The notes under the pieces: model-generated
The model's database searches: none
Seen by the model: the letters and a program-made list of their open reading frames with translations, nothing else
What the model was told of the DNA's origin: nothing
DNA from: Chlamydomonas reinhardtii
Taxonomy: Eukaryota; Chlorophyta; Chlorophyceae; Chlamydomonadales; Chlamydomonadaceae
NCBI RefSeq assembly: GCF_000002595.2
Contig: NC_057015.1
Span: 2,428,952-2,492,951 of the forward strand
Length of the DNA stretch: 64,000 nt
Direction: 5' to 3'
Shown here: one piece after another, positions 31,376 through 42,211 of the stretch
Layout: each line of letters starts with the position of its first letter
How positions within the stretch are numbered: the first letter of the stretch is position 1
Translations under genes and position numbers: made by a program

Positions 31376-33178
31376 ATGGGCTTCATTCGCACGCTGCTTA
31401 TGAAGCTTGGGCTAGTCAAGGTGCGGCAATACCGACGACGCAGCTGCCGAGCTTGCTCCTTCGCACACCATACAGCATGATAGCGTTGTCACATTACGTG
31501 CAATTCAGCAAGGATGTTGCATAACCCCCCGCGGCCTTCTTGCAGACCAAAGTGGGGCTACTCATCGTGGGCCTGAGCAACAGCGGCAAGTCGACAATAG
31601 TCGCTCGTTTGACAAAGGAGCCGCTGGAGGATGTGGCACCGACTGTCGGCTTCGCGGTGGAGACCACGAAAATGGAGGGCCTGTCCGTCACCATGTTCGA
31701 CATGTCGGGTGGGTGGCCCGTTTTAAGAAACGAACGACAACGAGGCTAAGATGCGGAAGCTCGCGCGCGCTATAAAGGTCGCGTGGAAGCCTGGGGGAGG
31801 GGGGCTCGCGAAGTTGGGGACTAGATGGAAAGCGGCTGGGGGCTGCACCTGCTGCCACAGGGACAGCACGCCTGATGAAACACCTGCGTTTCATCCGCCC
31901 ACCCACCTCACAACCTCCCCCACCCCACCTCCCATCCTGCCCCAGGCAACCAAAAGTACTTCACTCTGTGGCAGCACTACTACAAAGACACCACGGTGCG
32001 TGCTGACGCGTGGGCTGTGCGTGCCACATGCCGGGACACCCTCCTGCCTCGTTCCCCTCCCCATGCCGCACAGCTCCCACCCACTCGGCCAGTCTTCCAG
32101 CGCACACGCAACCGCACCCCCACTCCAACCCCGCCCATCCCTTTGCCTCCCTACCCTTTATATCTCCTCTCTGCAGCTACGCCCTGCGTTCTCGCGCCCT
32201 GTGTTGCTAACCCGGAATGCTGAACTGGCCCCTCCCCGTCTCCACCTCCCCGTCTCCACCTCCCCTCCCTACAGGCCATCATGTTTGTCCTGGACGCGGC
32301 CGACCCACATCGCTTCGTCGAGGCGAACGCAGTGCTGCAAGAGCTATTGAAGGCGGAGCAGCTCAAGGTGTGTGTGGTGGGCAGCGGGGGGGGGGGACGG
32401 CGGGGTTGCAGGGGGAAGGGGGAAGCAGCGGGATGGTGTATTGAGGGGGGGGGGTCGTCGCCATTCCCGGGAAGCACCAAGAGACGCGAGGATGCAGGAC
32501 TGCGACCGGGGCTGGGGCAGGCGGGGGGCAAGGGGGGCTCCGGGAGGGGCGGGGTCTAAGGGACTGGGAAGGGACTGTGGCGCCAAGGTCGTGTGTGCGG
32601 GACCAGTGGGAGGTCGGGGGCGCGGGCGATGCAGGTGGGAAGCACAGTATGCCCCCTTCATTCCCCCTCTCCCCTCCCCTTCCCTCCCCTCCCCGTTCCC
32701 CGCCCCTCTCAGCGCGTGCCGCTGCTGTTCATGTGCAACAAGATGGACCTGGTCAGCGCGGCACAGCCCGCGGCGGTGGCGGCGGCGCTGCACCTGCCCG
32801 CCAGCTCCGCCCGCGCCTTCCAGCTGCAGGCCTGCAGCGCCATGCAGGGAAGCGGCATCAAGGTGAGGGAGAAGCGGGGGGAGGAGGAGGGCAGGGAGCG
32901 GGGGATTATGTGCCCGAGCTCAACGAAGGGGAGGGAAGGAGGGAGGGAGGGCACGGAGGGAGTGGGCGGAGGGACGGTCGTGGCGTTTAGAAGGCCGCGT
33001 CGAGCATGGGCCAGTATGGGCTTTCTTTGCGGCGCCATTACCGGGACTTACTGGCGTGTTTGCGTGTCCTGCTGTCCATAAGCACTCACGTTTGGCCCCC
33101 TCCTTTCTCCCCCTGGCGGCGGCGGGGCGGCTGTCGGGCGCGCAGGAGGGCATGCAGTGGCTGCTGGAGCAGGTGTGA
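31376..33178 (+). CDS. ARL6: ARL6/BBS3-like small GTPase
   Basis: Exons 31376-31420, 31546-31708, 31946-31995, 32275-32367, 32713-32862 and 33146-33178 give 177 residues (human ARL6 has 186). The protein starts MGFIRTLLMKLGLVK, an Arf-type N-terminal helix with Gly2. G boxes: P-loop VGLSNSGKST, switch I APTVGF, FDMSGNQKY in the switch II position, NKMD, CSA. FDMSG and LWxHYYK are typical of ARL6, which recruits the BBSome coat for ciliary membrane traffic. Oddities: the catalytic Gln after FDMSG is Asn, and the usual Asp of GLDNSGK is Ser, so GTP hydrolysis or regulation may differ. A divergent ARL6 paralogue is possible. The stop lies inside a short tandem repeat. Confidence 0.78.
32901..32925 (-). 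repeat. Recurrent GGGCT/AACCCC-like motif, copy 6 (diverged)
   Basis: On the minus strand GAGCTCGGGCACATAATCCC then C, in ARL6 intron 5, antisense to the gene. One of the weaker matches. Confidence 0.4.
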
Positions 33179-33205
33179 TAGCAGGTGTGATAGCAGGTGT
33201 GATGC
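33163..33205 (+). repeat. GCAGGTGTGATA triplication over the ARL6 stop
   Basis: GAGCAGGTGTGATA is followed by two more AGCAGGTGTGAT units, so the stop codon is repeated downstream. Confidence 0.8.
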
Positions 33206-34989
33206 CTGGAGCTGGAACGGGAGCTGGACCGGCTGCTGCTGCGGCGGCCGCGGCCGACGCTGGACGATGCGTGCTCGGCCGCGGCAGCGGCAGCGGTCCG
33301 AACAAACATAACCACACAATCGGGCGTGGAGGGAAGTGGCAGCGGAAGCGGCCACAGCAACGGCGGCAGCTTGTTGCAGCAGCTGCGGCCGCGGTGAGCC
33401 ACGGCGGGCGCGCAGTCGCCGCGCCGGGCTCCTGCTGCCCTGCTCCCGCACGTGTGCGGCACGCCTGCGAACACGCCCCAGCAGCGGCGCCGCTGCGGCT
33501 GCACCTGTGGCGCAGCGAATGCCGGCACCTAGCGCTGGGCGCCCGGGGACTGGCTGCCGGCAGCTTACCGGGGTATGGACGGTACCAACAACCGCGTCGC
33601 CCGCACCCGCGCACGCGCGCATGCGCCCGCTGCTCGCGAGCCCCGGCACGGCTGCGCCACCTCACAACCGGCGCCAGCAGTACGCCCGGTCGCAGCTGGG
33701 AAAGGGGGGCCAGGCGGCAGGTGGCAGGTGGCAGGCTGCAGCGGGTGGGCAGGCACGCGTGTGGGCAGGTCCAGGCGACCGACCTACCCACCCCCGCACC
33801 CAACCCAGCACCCACCCCATGCCGCGCTGCCGGGCCCAGCCGTGGCGGCAGCACACCTCGCAGATGAGGGGAGCGGGGCTGGCTGACTGCTGGCGGCTTG
33901 CCTTCGCCCTGTGCCGTGCCCTGCCAGTGTCGTCTGTACCCGCGCAAGTGGCGGCGGACGTCGTGGTGTACACAAGTCACTGGTTCACCGCCTGCCGCAG
34001 CACCGAGGGTGGCGGCCAACCGCACTTGCCGCCACGGCCCCGGCCGTGTCACGAGTCTGGTATGTGGGTGGTGAGGATCTGTGGGGGCCTGACACGTGAC
34101 GCCGCCGTGCGTCCTTTGGCCGTCAGGTGCTGTGGCATTGCATGGGGTGTGTTGACATGGTGTTGAAGCGCGGGCTAAGAGGCATGAGCGCGGTTTCTTT
34201 TCACGCGCCCTTGAATGCTACTATAGGAGGGGTACACGTGCTGGTGCAAAGGGGGATTATGGAGCCCGAGAACGCCGCCGGGTGAGGGGCAACGGAGGTA
34301 GGCTTGACGGCCGGCTTGGGTGTGCGATGGGACAGTGGTAAGGCAGGTTGGCGAGGTCCCGTAGGGTGCAGCTGACGCCCATACCCCAAGCAGACGGCAA
34401 AAAGTTTGCAGCGGCAGAGCAGAAGTGCATGGCTGGTCGAACGCCGGCGTTACTGTATCGACAAGTTGCTTGCTGGCTGGAAGTTTGCTGATGCGCATTC
34501 CTCACGCTCCGGCCGGCTTGGGATGACAGAAGGATCCAGTGCACTGCTGGCGTGTGCGCTGTATTGCTGAGCTTTGTGCCAGGTAGAGTCAAGACACTTG
34601 AGTTAGACGATGCGTAAATAATGGGGTTAAAAAGAAGATGGGAAGAATGCGGATGTGCGGAGTGCGCTCCCACGACTCGTCAGTCATTGGACACGCGACG
34701 TGCAAGTTTGAGTCCTGTGGACCCCCTTCTTGCCTCCTCAGTGCTGATGATACTCGTGCGTGAAATTACGGTGGCTAATCGCACACCGTGTAAGCAAGCA
34801 AGCAAGCATATACGTATGTGCGTATGTGTGTCAACGTAACGTTACTGTGACAAACTTTCCCGGCACCGAATAGTGCGAGAGCTCAGAAGTTAGGTTGCCC
34901 TGATAATAAATGCATCCGGTCAGCCCAGCCGACGGCCTCGAGCTCAACGCCGCAGTGAATGTATTCCCAACTGCCCGTAACCCATCCCA

Positions 34990-35025
<36 letters not shown>

Positions 35026-35995
35026 CCGAGCCCATTGGTGCTCCTCAACTTCGCCAACGCAACCCAGACAGCGCGCGCGCATCTGCACACACGGTTCGGC
35101 GCGCGCGCATCTGCACACAGGCTTTCAACGAGAGATTTCGTGTACGCCTCGCCGCACGGCATCCTCCTAGCCACGGATGGGTGGCAACATGTCGGCGGGA
35201 CTCGCCAGACGCTCCTGACAACTCCTGACAACCTGACAAACGACCCAACCCCAATTGCCGTGCATCGCAACGCAGTCAGTCAGTCAGCATGAAGCGAAGA
35301 CAAGGCGGAAGCTAGAAGCAAATCGGGATGCGTTCCGTGAATCAACGGCGGCAATACGGGCGAACAACACAGGGCCGGGCGCCCTCCACACCACCTACCA
35401 CCACATCACCACTACCTCCCTAGCTCAGGACGACGTCGAGATTTCCTCGTCAGGCCTGCACTGCCAGCTAAACTAACCCCACAGTGCGATTGATGGCTTC
35501 GTGCATGCGGTGCTCTAGAGGAAGGGACAGTGCGCGAATGGCGCGTGCGGCTCCTCCCTGTTATTACTTGGCGCGATGGCGCGGCGGCGACCTTGCAGCT
35601 CACTGGCTTGCCTAGCTTCCACTGCCCTACCGGTGCCGATTGCTGCCGACGTAGCGAATCTCTTATGTATTTCAATTAGTATCTACAGCAATAACATGTC
35701 GCCATGCGTGTCTCTTCTGCCTCTCGGAGGCAAGGTCCCAACACCGTCTCAAGGGATCCAGGCCCGCTGGATCCAGGATTCCAGCCCGCAGCCTGGCTGT
35801 GCCGCCCCCTGCATCCTCTTCCTCATGCCGTCATGCGCCGCAGACACGCCACGCGGCCACATGGCGGCGACGCGTCTCGCTGCAATACCTTGCACCAGGA
35901 GAAGTGCCAGCAAACAGTCTGGCGCGCGACCTCTGCAGGGCAGAGACGGGCTTGCAGGGGCGCCCTTAAGGAAAGGACCCCAAGACGTCCTCTCA
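33179..35995. other. Gene-free stretch between ARL6-like gene and pherophorin 3' end
   Basis: 2.8 kb with several open but patternless frames on both strands and no acceptable exon chain. It contains the converging 3' UTRs, an AAGC run near 34793-34808, (CA)n at 34989-35024, and a duplicated GCGCGCGCATCTGCACACA near 35074 and 35101. A TGTAA at 34789-34793 is the first plus-strand signal after ARL6, but at 1.6 kb it is far. Confidence 0.45.
34989..35024 (+). repeat. (CA)n microsatellite, intergenic
   Basis: About 36 bp of CA outside any gene model. Confidence 0.95.
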
Positions 35996-38900
35996 TCAAG
36001 GGAAGGACCTGAACGCGTCGTCCGGCACCACGGGCTCCAGCTGGCTGGTGCTGGTGGGGCAGCTGCAAGGAGGTGAACGTGTGTGGGGCGGGGTTTGGGG
36101 TTTGGGGTGGGAGCAAAGCGTGTGCCATGGGCTGGGGTGAGTTGTGACCATGGGCGTGCAACGGAGCAACACGCGCGGCGCGCAAGCCACACCACCCCGC
36201 AGGGCCCTAGTCCCATGCCGCCCTCCCACGCCGCCTTTAGGAGGCCACCGTCTCACCGTGACCCTCGCGCCTGCTGGCCTGCCCCCTCGCTAATCCCTTC
36301 ACTGCTGGTCGTGCCTGCTTCTGCCATCCTGCCTGCCTCTGCCAGTCTGCCCCTCACTCACCACTTCTGGCTGTCGTCGAACACGGAGGCGGTGCAGCCG
36401 CCGCCCACACACAGGTCCGACAGCTCCGCCCCGGTGGTGATGATGCAGATCTGCTGCGGCGCCGCCGTCAGCTGCGGCAGCGTCCACGACAGCGGTGTGA
36501 TCTGCGGGGGACAGAGATGCAGGCGGCGCAAATGGGTTGAGGCGGCTCCGGGGGCAGGCAGCGGTCTCGTTTGAGTTCCAGCGGTGGATTTGGTGGGAAG
36601 GTGGTGAGGATCGGTTGTTGTGGCTGGGCCGCGGCAGAACCGTTGGAGTGAATGCGGTAGTTCATTCTTCGTTGTTACTTGGCCAGGCGGCCTTTCCACT
36701 CAGTCTTCAGATACAAACAGTAAGCGGCAGCCGCCCTGCTGCCTTGCCTTGAAGGTGTTGTCCCCCAGGGAGCCCCAGGCGGTGCGCAGCGTCTTGCCGC
36801 TCGCGTCCACCACCGCCTTGATCTGGCGCTTCACACTGTCCTGGATGTTGAACTCCACCTGCAGGGGCACAGGGCGCAGGGCGTGGGGCACAGGGCGTGG
36901 GGATTGGGTGCCGGGTTGGGGCGCGGGGTTGGGGCGTGGGGTTAGGAGGGCTGCTTGAGTATGTAGCAGGTTGGCTCCGGAGGGGGGCGGGTGGGAGCCG
37001 TAGAGGGGCCGGGGCCGCACTGACGCACCTTCTTGATGGTTGTGATCTTGCCGCAGCTGGAGCTTGGGTCGTTGGGCGTAACCGCCAGGACCGTGAAGCA
37101 AAACCTGGGCGTGGATGTGGACACACGTGTGGAGGGGGAAGCATGGGAGGGGAGGGGCAGCATGCGTCACAGTTCCGGGGGGGACAAGGACCCGCACCAC
37201 CCGGGGTCCACGCAGCCCACAGCCCACAGCTACCTTGGCATCGCCGCCTGCCCCTCTCCACCTCCCCACCTTCCCGCCTGCCAGCCCAGGGCCCGCCTCC
37301 CGCTCAAGCCCCAGGAGCCCCAGCAGCACACGCCCGGAAGCAGCAGGACGCTCCAGAATCCCAGTAACCCCCCAACGCACTTGCTGTTGGCGGGCTCCGA
37401 GTAGTAGTAGTCCACGCCAAAGGGCATGGTGCCAGGCGTCTTGTCGCACCTGCACACCGTGACATCGTGTCAGCTGCGAAAGAAAGGCGGATCACACTGG
37501 CCCGCATCACACCACGAGCGCTCACCAACATCCACCCGACCAATCACGTTCACATCCGTGCCCAACTCTCGGAGGCCCCGCCGCGGTACTACCGCAAGCC
37601 GCGGCAAAGCCGCATCACCCCCGCCCGGACGTGTGTGCGTGCGTGCGCTCACTCGCAGAAGGGGAAGGGCGTCTGCTCCAGGGCGCAGGCGCGGCTGTTG
37701 TAGAGCAGCGGGTTGATGCAGTCCGACTCGGAGCTGAACTGCAGGCTGCCCTGGCCGCCGCACAGGTAGCGCCGCAGCCGCATGTAGTCCCACATCAGCT
37801 CAACAAGCCTGTGCGTGTGTTGGGTGTTGTTTTGTTGCGTTGTGTTGTGTATATGTGTTGTGTGTAAGTACGGTTGCATGGTCGAGTCACGTGAGCATGC
37901 ACTCGGCCGGGCAGCGCGACAGGGGGGCCTGCTATCTTCTGCCACTCACGAGAAGTCGTCGGCTGAGATGTAGTCCGCAGCCTCCTGCGCCACCTCGGCT
38001 GCAGGGGGACACACAACACAGCAGCGACGAGGCACGTCAGACGTCAGCGACGTGCGGTGCACGCTGTGTGTCCATGGCCGTGGTGGGCCTGTGTGTACAG
38101 CCGTCGGCGTTGTCTCCAGAGCTTTGCCTAAGGCTCTAGCTTACAAGAGACAATGCGAGGCAGTGCTGTGTTGCTGCATGTCTGTGATTGTCCGACTGCC
38201 ATACAGGATGCGCCACCATACTAGCTAATGTGTCCCGCAGCGCAGCCACGCACCACTGGCGTAGGTCGCGCAGATTTGCACGAAGTTGGGAGTGGCCTGG
38301 GTGCACACAAATGGCTCCAGGATCTGCAGAGATGATTCGGGGGAGGCGACAAAAGGCATGTGAACATCGCTGACACGCGGCGTGCAATGCGTGCGCCCAC
38401 GTGTGCCATTACCCCAACATCAGCATGCATGCTCACGAGCCATGCCCACCCGAACCACCAAGCCAACCCCAACTTGTCAGTCCCACACGGATTCGTGCAT
38501 TGCGGCCCCCACTCCCAAGGCGCCCATCCCCACCGCCCCTCCCTCCCAAGGCCCCACGCACCAGCCCCTCCCAAGGCCACACGCACCAGCCCCTCCCAAG
38601 GCCCCCACGCATGAGCCCCTCCCAAGGCCCCCACGCACCAGCCCCTCCTGGAACATCCAATCCTGCGTGAGCAAGCCGTTGGTGAAGCCCGCGAACAGGA
38701 CACATGTGCGGTTGTTGAAGGAGAAGCCGGCGGACGCCAGGTTGTAGCACTGGGGGTTTTGGCAGCGGGGGAGGGCGGGGAAAGGGAAGGAAAAAGGAGG
38801 GAGGGATCGCGTGAGGTATGGGAGGCGCAGGCATGCGGGTTTGGAGGCCAGAGCATCAGGTTTGCGGGGCTAAACTGCCGTGCGTATGTGCGTTGCTCAC

Positions 38901-41900
38901 CACTACACACGGAGGTGGGGGAGAAGGGGGAGGAGGAGGCGATGGGGGCGGGGGCGAGGGAGGAGGAGGCGAGGGGGGCGGAGGGGAGGGAGGGGGCGGC
39001 GAAGGGGGAGGGGGTGAGGGAGGAGGGGGTGATGGAGGGGGTGGGCTGGGAGGTGGAGGCGAAGGAGGGGGCGGCGAAGGAGGAGGCGGGCTAGGAGGGG
39101 GCGGGGGAGGAGGGCTGGGAGGGGGCGGCGAGGGCGGGGGAGGCGAAGGGGGAGGAGGCGAGGGGGGCGGAGGGGAGGGAGGCGGGGGCGAGGGAGGAGG
39201 GCTGGGTGGAGGAGGCGACGGCGGAGGAGGAGAGGGAGGGGGAGGAGAGGGAGGCGGGGGTGAGGGAGGGGGAGGTGAAGGAGGGGGAGGCGAGGGGGGA
39301 GGTGGGCTAGGAGGGGGCGGCGAGGGTGGCGGAGGCGATGGGGGAGGAGGCGAGGGAGGGGGAGGGGAGGGGGGAGGAGGCGAGGGAGGAGGGCTGGGAG
39401 GAGGAGGCGATGGAGGCGGGGGCGAGGGAGGAGGAGGCGATGGAGGAGGGGGGCTAGGCGGCGGTGGGCTAGGAGGGGGCGGCGAGGGCGGAGGCGGAGA
39501 TGGAGGAGAGGGCGACTTAGGGGCCGGCGGAGGGGGAGGGCTGGGAGGTGGGGGGCTAGGCGGCGGCGGGCTGGGAGGAGGAGGGCTGGGCGGAGGAGGG
39601 CTAGGAGGTGGGGGGCTAGGCGGAGGCGGGCTGGGAGGAGGAGGGCTAGGCGGAGGCGGGCTAGGAGGGGGCGGCGAGGGCGGAGGCGGAGATGGAGGAG
39701 AGGGCGACTTAGGGGCCGGCGGAGGGGGAGGGCTGGGAGGTGGGGGGCTAGGCGGCGGCGGGCTGGGAGGAGGAGGGCTGGGCGGAGGAGGGCTAGGAGG
39801 GGGCGGGCTGGGCGGCGGCGGAGATGGAGGAGAGGGGGACTTTGGGCCCGGCGGAGGAGGAGGGCTGGGAGGTGGGGGGCTAGGCGGCGGCGGGCTGGGA
39901 GGAGGAGGGCTAGGCGGAGGAGGGCTGGGAGGAGGCGGGCTGGGAGGCAGTGGGCTGGGGGGTGGGGGGCTGGGAGGTAGGGGGCTGGGAGGAGGCGTGC
40001 CTGGCAGAGGGAAGGTCTCCGTGGGACTGGTCGGGAGGGGCAGCGCGGGGGGGGGGGGGGGGTAGTTGCCAAGTCAGCAGCCAGGCACGTACAGCATCGG
40101 CGCCAATGCGTGGCGTGTGGCAGTGGTTATCTTTGGCCGCCATCGGAAACGGCGCGGGCAGGCTGCTCCACCCCACGTGACCTCGCTCGCCCCTCGTCTC
40201 ATACCCACGTGATCCCGGCGTGACCCCGATATGCCGTGTGGCAGCCCCCCCGCCACGCGCCTGCACCCTGCCGAGCCCAGGCGCCGACCTGGTTCAGTGC
40301 CCCCCCCCGCCCCCCCTTCCCGCCCCTGTCGGCGGAGGCGCGCCGTGGCTCCTTCCTCACGCCGGCAGCCGCCCCCACTCACCAGCAGGAGGAGTCGGTG
40401 TTGAACAGCGACAGCTGGCACTGCCCGGTAGCGCCCGGCAGGCACACCTGCTCTGGCTTCTTGCAGCTGCCGCTCAGGGCCTGTGTAGGTGGGCAGCGCG
40501 TGGTGCCGGTGGTGGTGGGGCGGGGTGGTCGTGGAGTGGGCGGGGGCGGGGCGACTGGGTGAGGGCGTTGGATGGGTTGGTGTAGGAACAACACGTAAAG
40601 ATGTAATGCGGGTATGGCGCATGCCACTTCAGGCCACAATCAATCTGCTAGGTGCGTGAGGGGACACGGTCTCTGCTGCGTGGCCCTTGTCGAAGCAGCC
40701 TCCCAGCCCATACACATGTCACACACGTTTTTTCTCCTTCGAGAACACACACAGACACACACATACCCACACAGACACACGCACGCACCTTGTAGCAGAT
40801 GTACATGCCGTCCGCCGTGCTGGTGTTGAGGCCCAGCCGCACCAGCTTGAGCACGGCCGCGCCCTCAGGGGCGGCGTCGGGCACCTCCCTGTGACCGCGA
40901 CCGTGACAGTGATGATGAGTCATGATGGCGTGCGGCAGTTCGTCACGCACACATACACACGCACACATACACACACATAGTGCAGCCAGTCCCCACCGCG
41001 TCATCCCCAGGGAGTCCTACCCACGGCAAGCCCCTGCGCTGGCCGGGTCGGGGATCCAGTAACCTCGACGCATCTGCTCCTTACACAGCACCTCCGGCCC
41101 TACAATGCTACGGCCCATTCCTCGCCCCCCCGCCAGCGCCCCCCCCCCCCGGCGCTTCTGGCTCGGTGGCGCCCCCTTCCTGCCTTCATCCGCTCACAGA
41201 CACCCACCCCCAGCGCCCCACACCCGCACCCCACTGCTCACCAGGTGGGCACGGACGGCACCTCCACCAGCGATGCCGCCGAGTAGCCGTACGAGGCAGT
41301 CATTCGGGAGCCCACACAGCCGGACTCTGCGGCGCAACGGCGAGTTACTTACTTGGTCGTGAGAAGCGAGTTCGGGGCGCAAGTTTGTGTTTGCATGGCA
41401 TGGGTTTCAGAACGTGTGATGACGTGGGGGCTCGTGGGGGCTCGTGTGGCGTGGCAAAACTGGAGGCCAAAACCCGTGACACACGCGGCAGGCCAGACTG
41501 ACATCCGTCCCGTGTCCGCCTCCCCACTCTATTACTCAAATGAAGTGTACCCGCTGCTGCCATGTGTCGTGCCCTGCATTCCTGACAGACCCCCGAGCAG
41601 CACCACTACCACCACCGCCGCCATCGTTATCGCAACCTAAACTCACGGGCTAGCAACTCGATCTTGTACAGGTCGGCATTGCAGCAGGGGTTCTTCGGTT
41701 TGTCGCACTGCTCCTTGACGCGTAGTTGGACACACCAGTATCCGGCCTTCAGCGCAACAGCGGGTGCGTCCACCACCTCATACCGAGAAGTGGAGGTTGA
41801 CCGCACGCACTGGCAGAAGGGAAACGTGGGCTGCGTCTGAGCCGAGGCTAGTCTGTGGGCGGCGGCATGGAAAGGAGGAGGGGGTCAGAGGTGTGAGGGT

Positions 41901-42211
41901 CTGGGGTGCCGCGGGCCAGCGTCGGCAAGGCCGGCAGGGAGTTACTCCGGGCGGGGGAGTGCTTATGCACGGACCATGCATGCATGCAAGATGCGCAACA
42001 TGTCATGTATACCACAATTATCAGCTGGCCCGCGAACGCCTAAGCAAACTGTATCAAGGGTTCCCGCGCTTGCCAGATATCCAACGTCGCCGCCCACTAG
42101 CACGCGCTGTGCTGCCATAAGGAGCACGTAGACTGCATTAAGTGTATCTTCTGCGCCTTACCCGACTAGCCCCACCAGAAGCGCGCTCAAGAAGCGCGCC
42201 CGGACCGGCAT
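35996..42211 (-). CDS. Pherophorin (extracellular matrix hydroxyproline-rich glycoprotein)
   Basis: Fifteen exons, all in phase, 837 residues: 42211-42162, 41852-41647, 41326-41242, 40888-40789, 40480-40383, 40026-38901, 38749-38639, 38323-38254, 37998-37950, 37808-37653, 37449-37381, 37104-37029, 36858-36748, 36501-36362, 36062-35996. The first exon encodes a signal peptide (MPVRARF, then LSALLVGLVG), cleaved after ASA. An N-terminal pherophorin domain follows (FPFCQC, KNPCCNADLYKIELLA, LNTSTADGMYICYK, SSCCP), then a ~375-residue SPPPP rod. The C-terminal part has an added Cys-containing region (CVLFAGFTNGL) before a second pherophorin domain (FPFCECDKTPGTMPFGVDYY, KFCFTVLAV, CGKITTIKKVEF, LSWTLPQL, ending WCCP). 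Known role: secreted wall/matrix glycoprotein, rod Pro hydroxylated and glycosylated. Intron 13 uses a GC donor (AAG|GCAAGG). Confidence 0.93.
38560..38641 (-). repeat. Tandemly repeated splice donor in pherophorin intron 7
   Basis: On the transcript GGGAGGGGCTGGTGCGTG-type units of about 24 bp repeat three to four times, beginning at the real donor (38639/38638). At least two downstream units keep a GGTGCGT donor-like core. Confidence 0.75.
38901..40026 (-). repeat. Ser-Pro rod coding repeat
   Basis: One 1126-nt exon of CCNCCNAGC units. A block coding for SPxPPAPKSPSPPSPPPP recurs around 39491 and 39683, with a variant near 39817, so the rod grew partly by duplication of ~190 bp blocks. The plus strand is extremely G-rich. 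Confidence 0.9.

Noticed and set aside
33179-34166. Several 100-330-codon frames after the ARL6-like gene
   Set aside because: Frames overlap on both strands, have no conserved-looking segments and no splice-consistent chain; treated as 3' UTR/intergenic.
34640-34730. tRNA-like stretch with AGTTTGAGTCC resembling a B box
   Set aside because: No matching A box, acceptor stem or T-stem pairing could be drawn.
38818-40065. A 415-codon Gly-rich plus-strand frame and a 389-codon Leu/Arg/Pro minus-strand frame
   Set aside because: Both are shadows of the pherophorin SPPPP exon, which reads in another minus-strand frame and joins in phase to both pherophorin domains.
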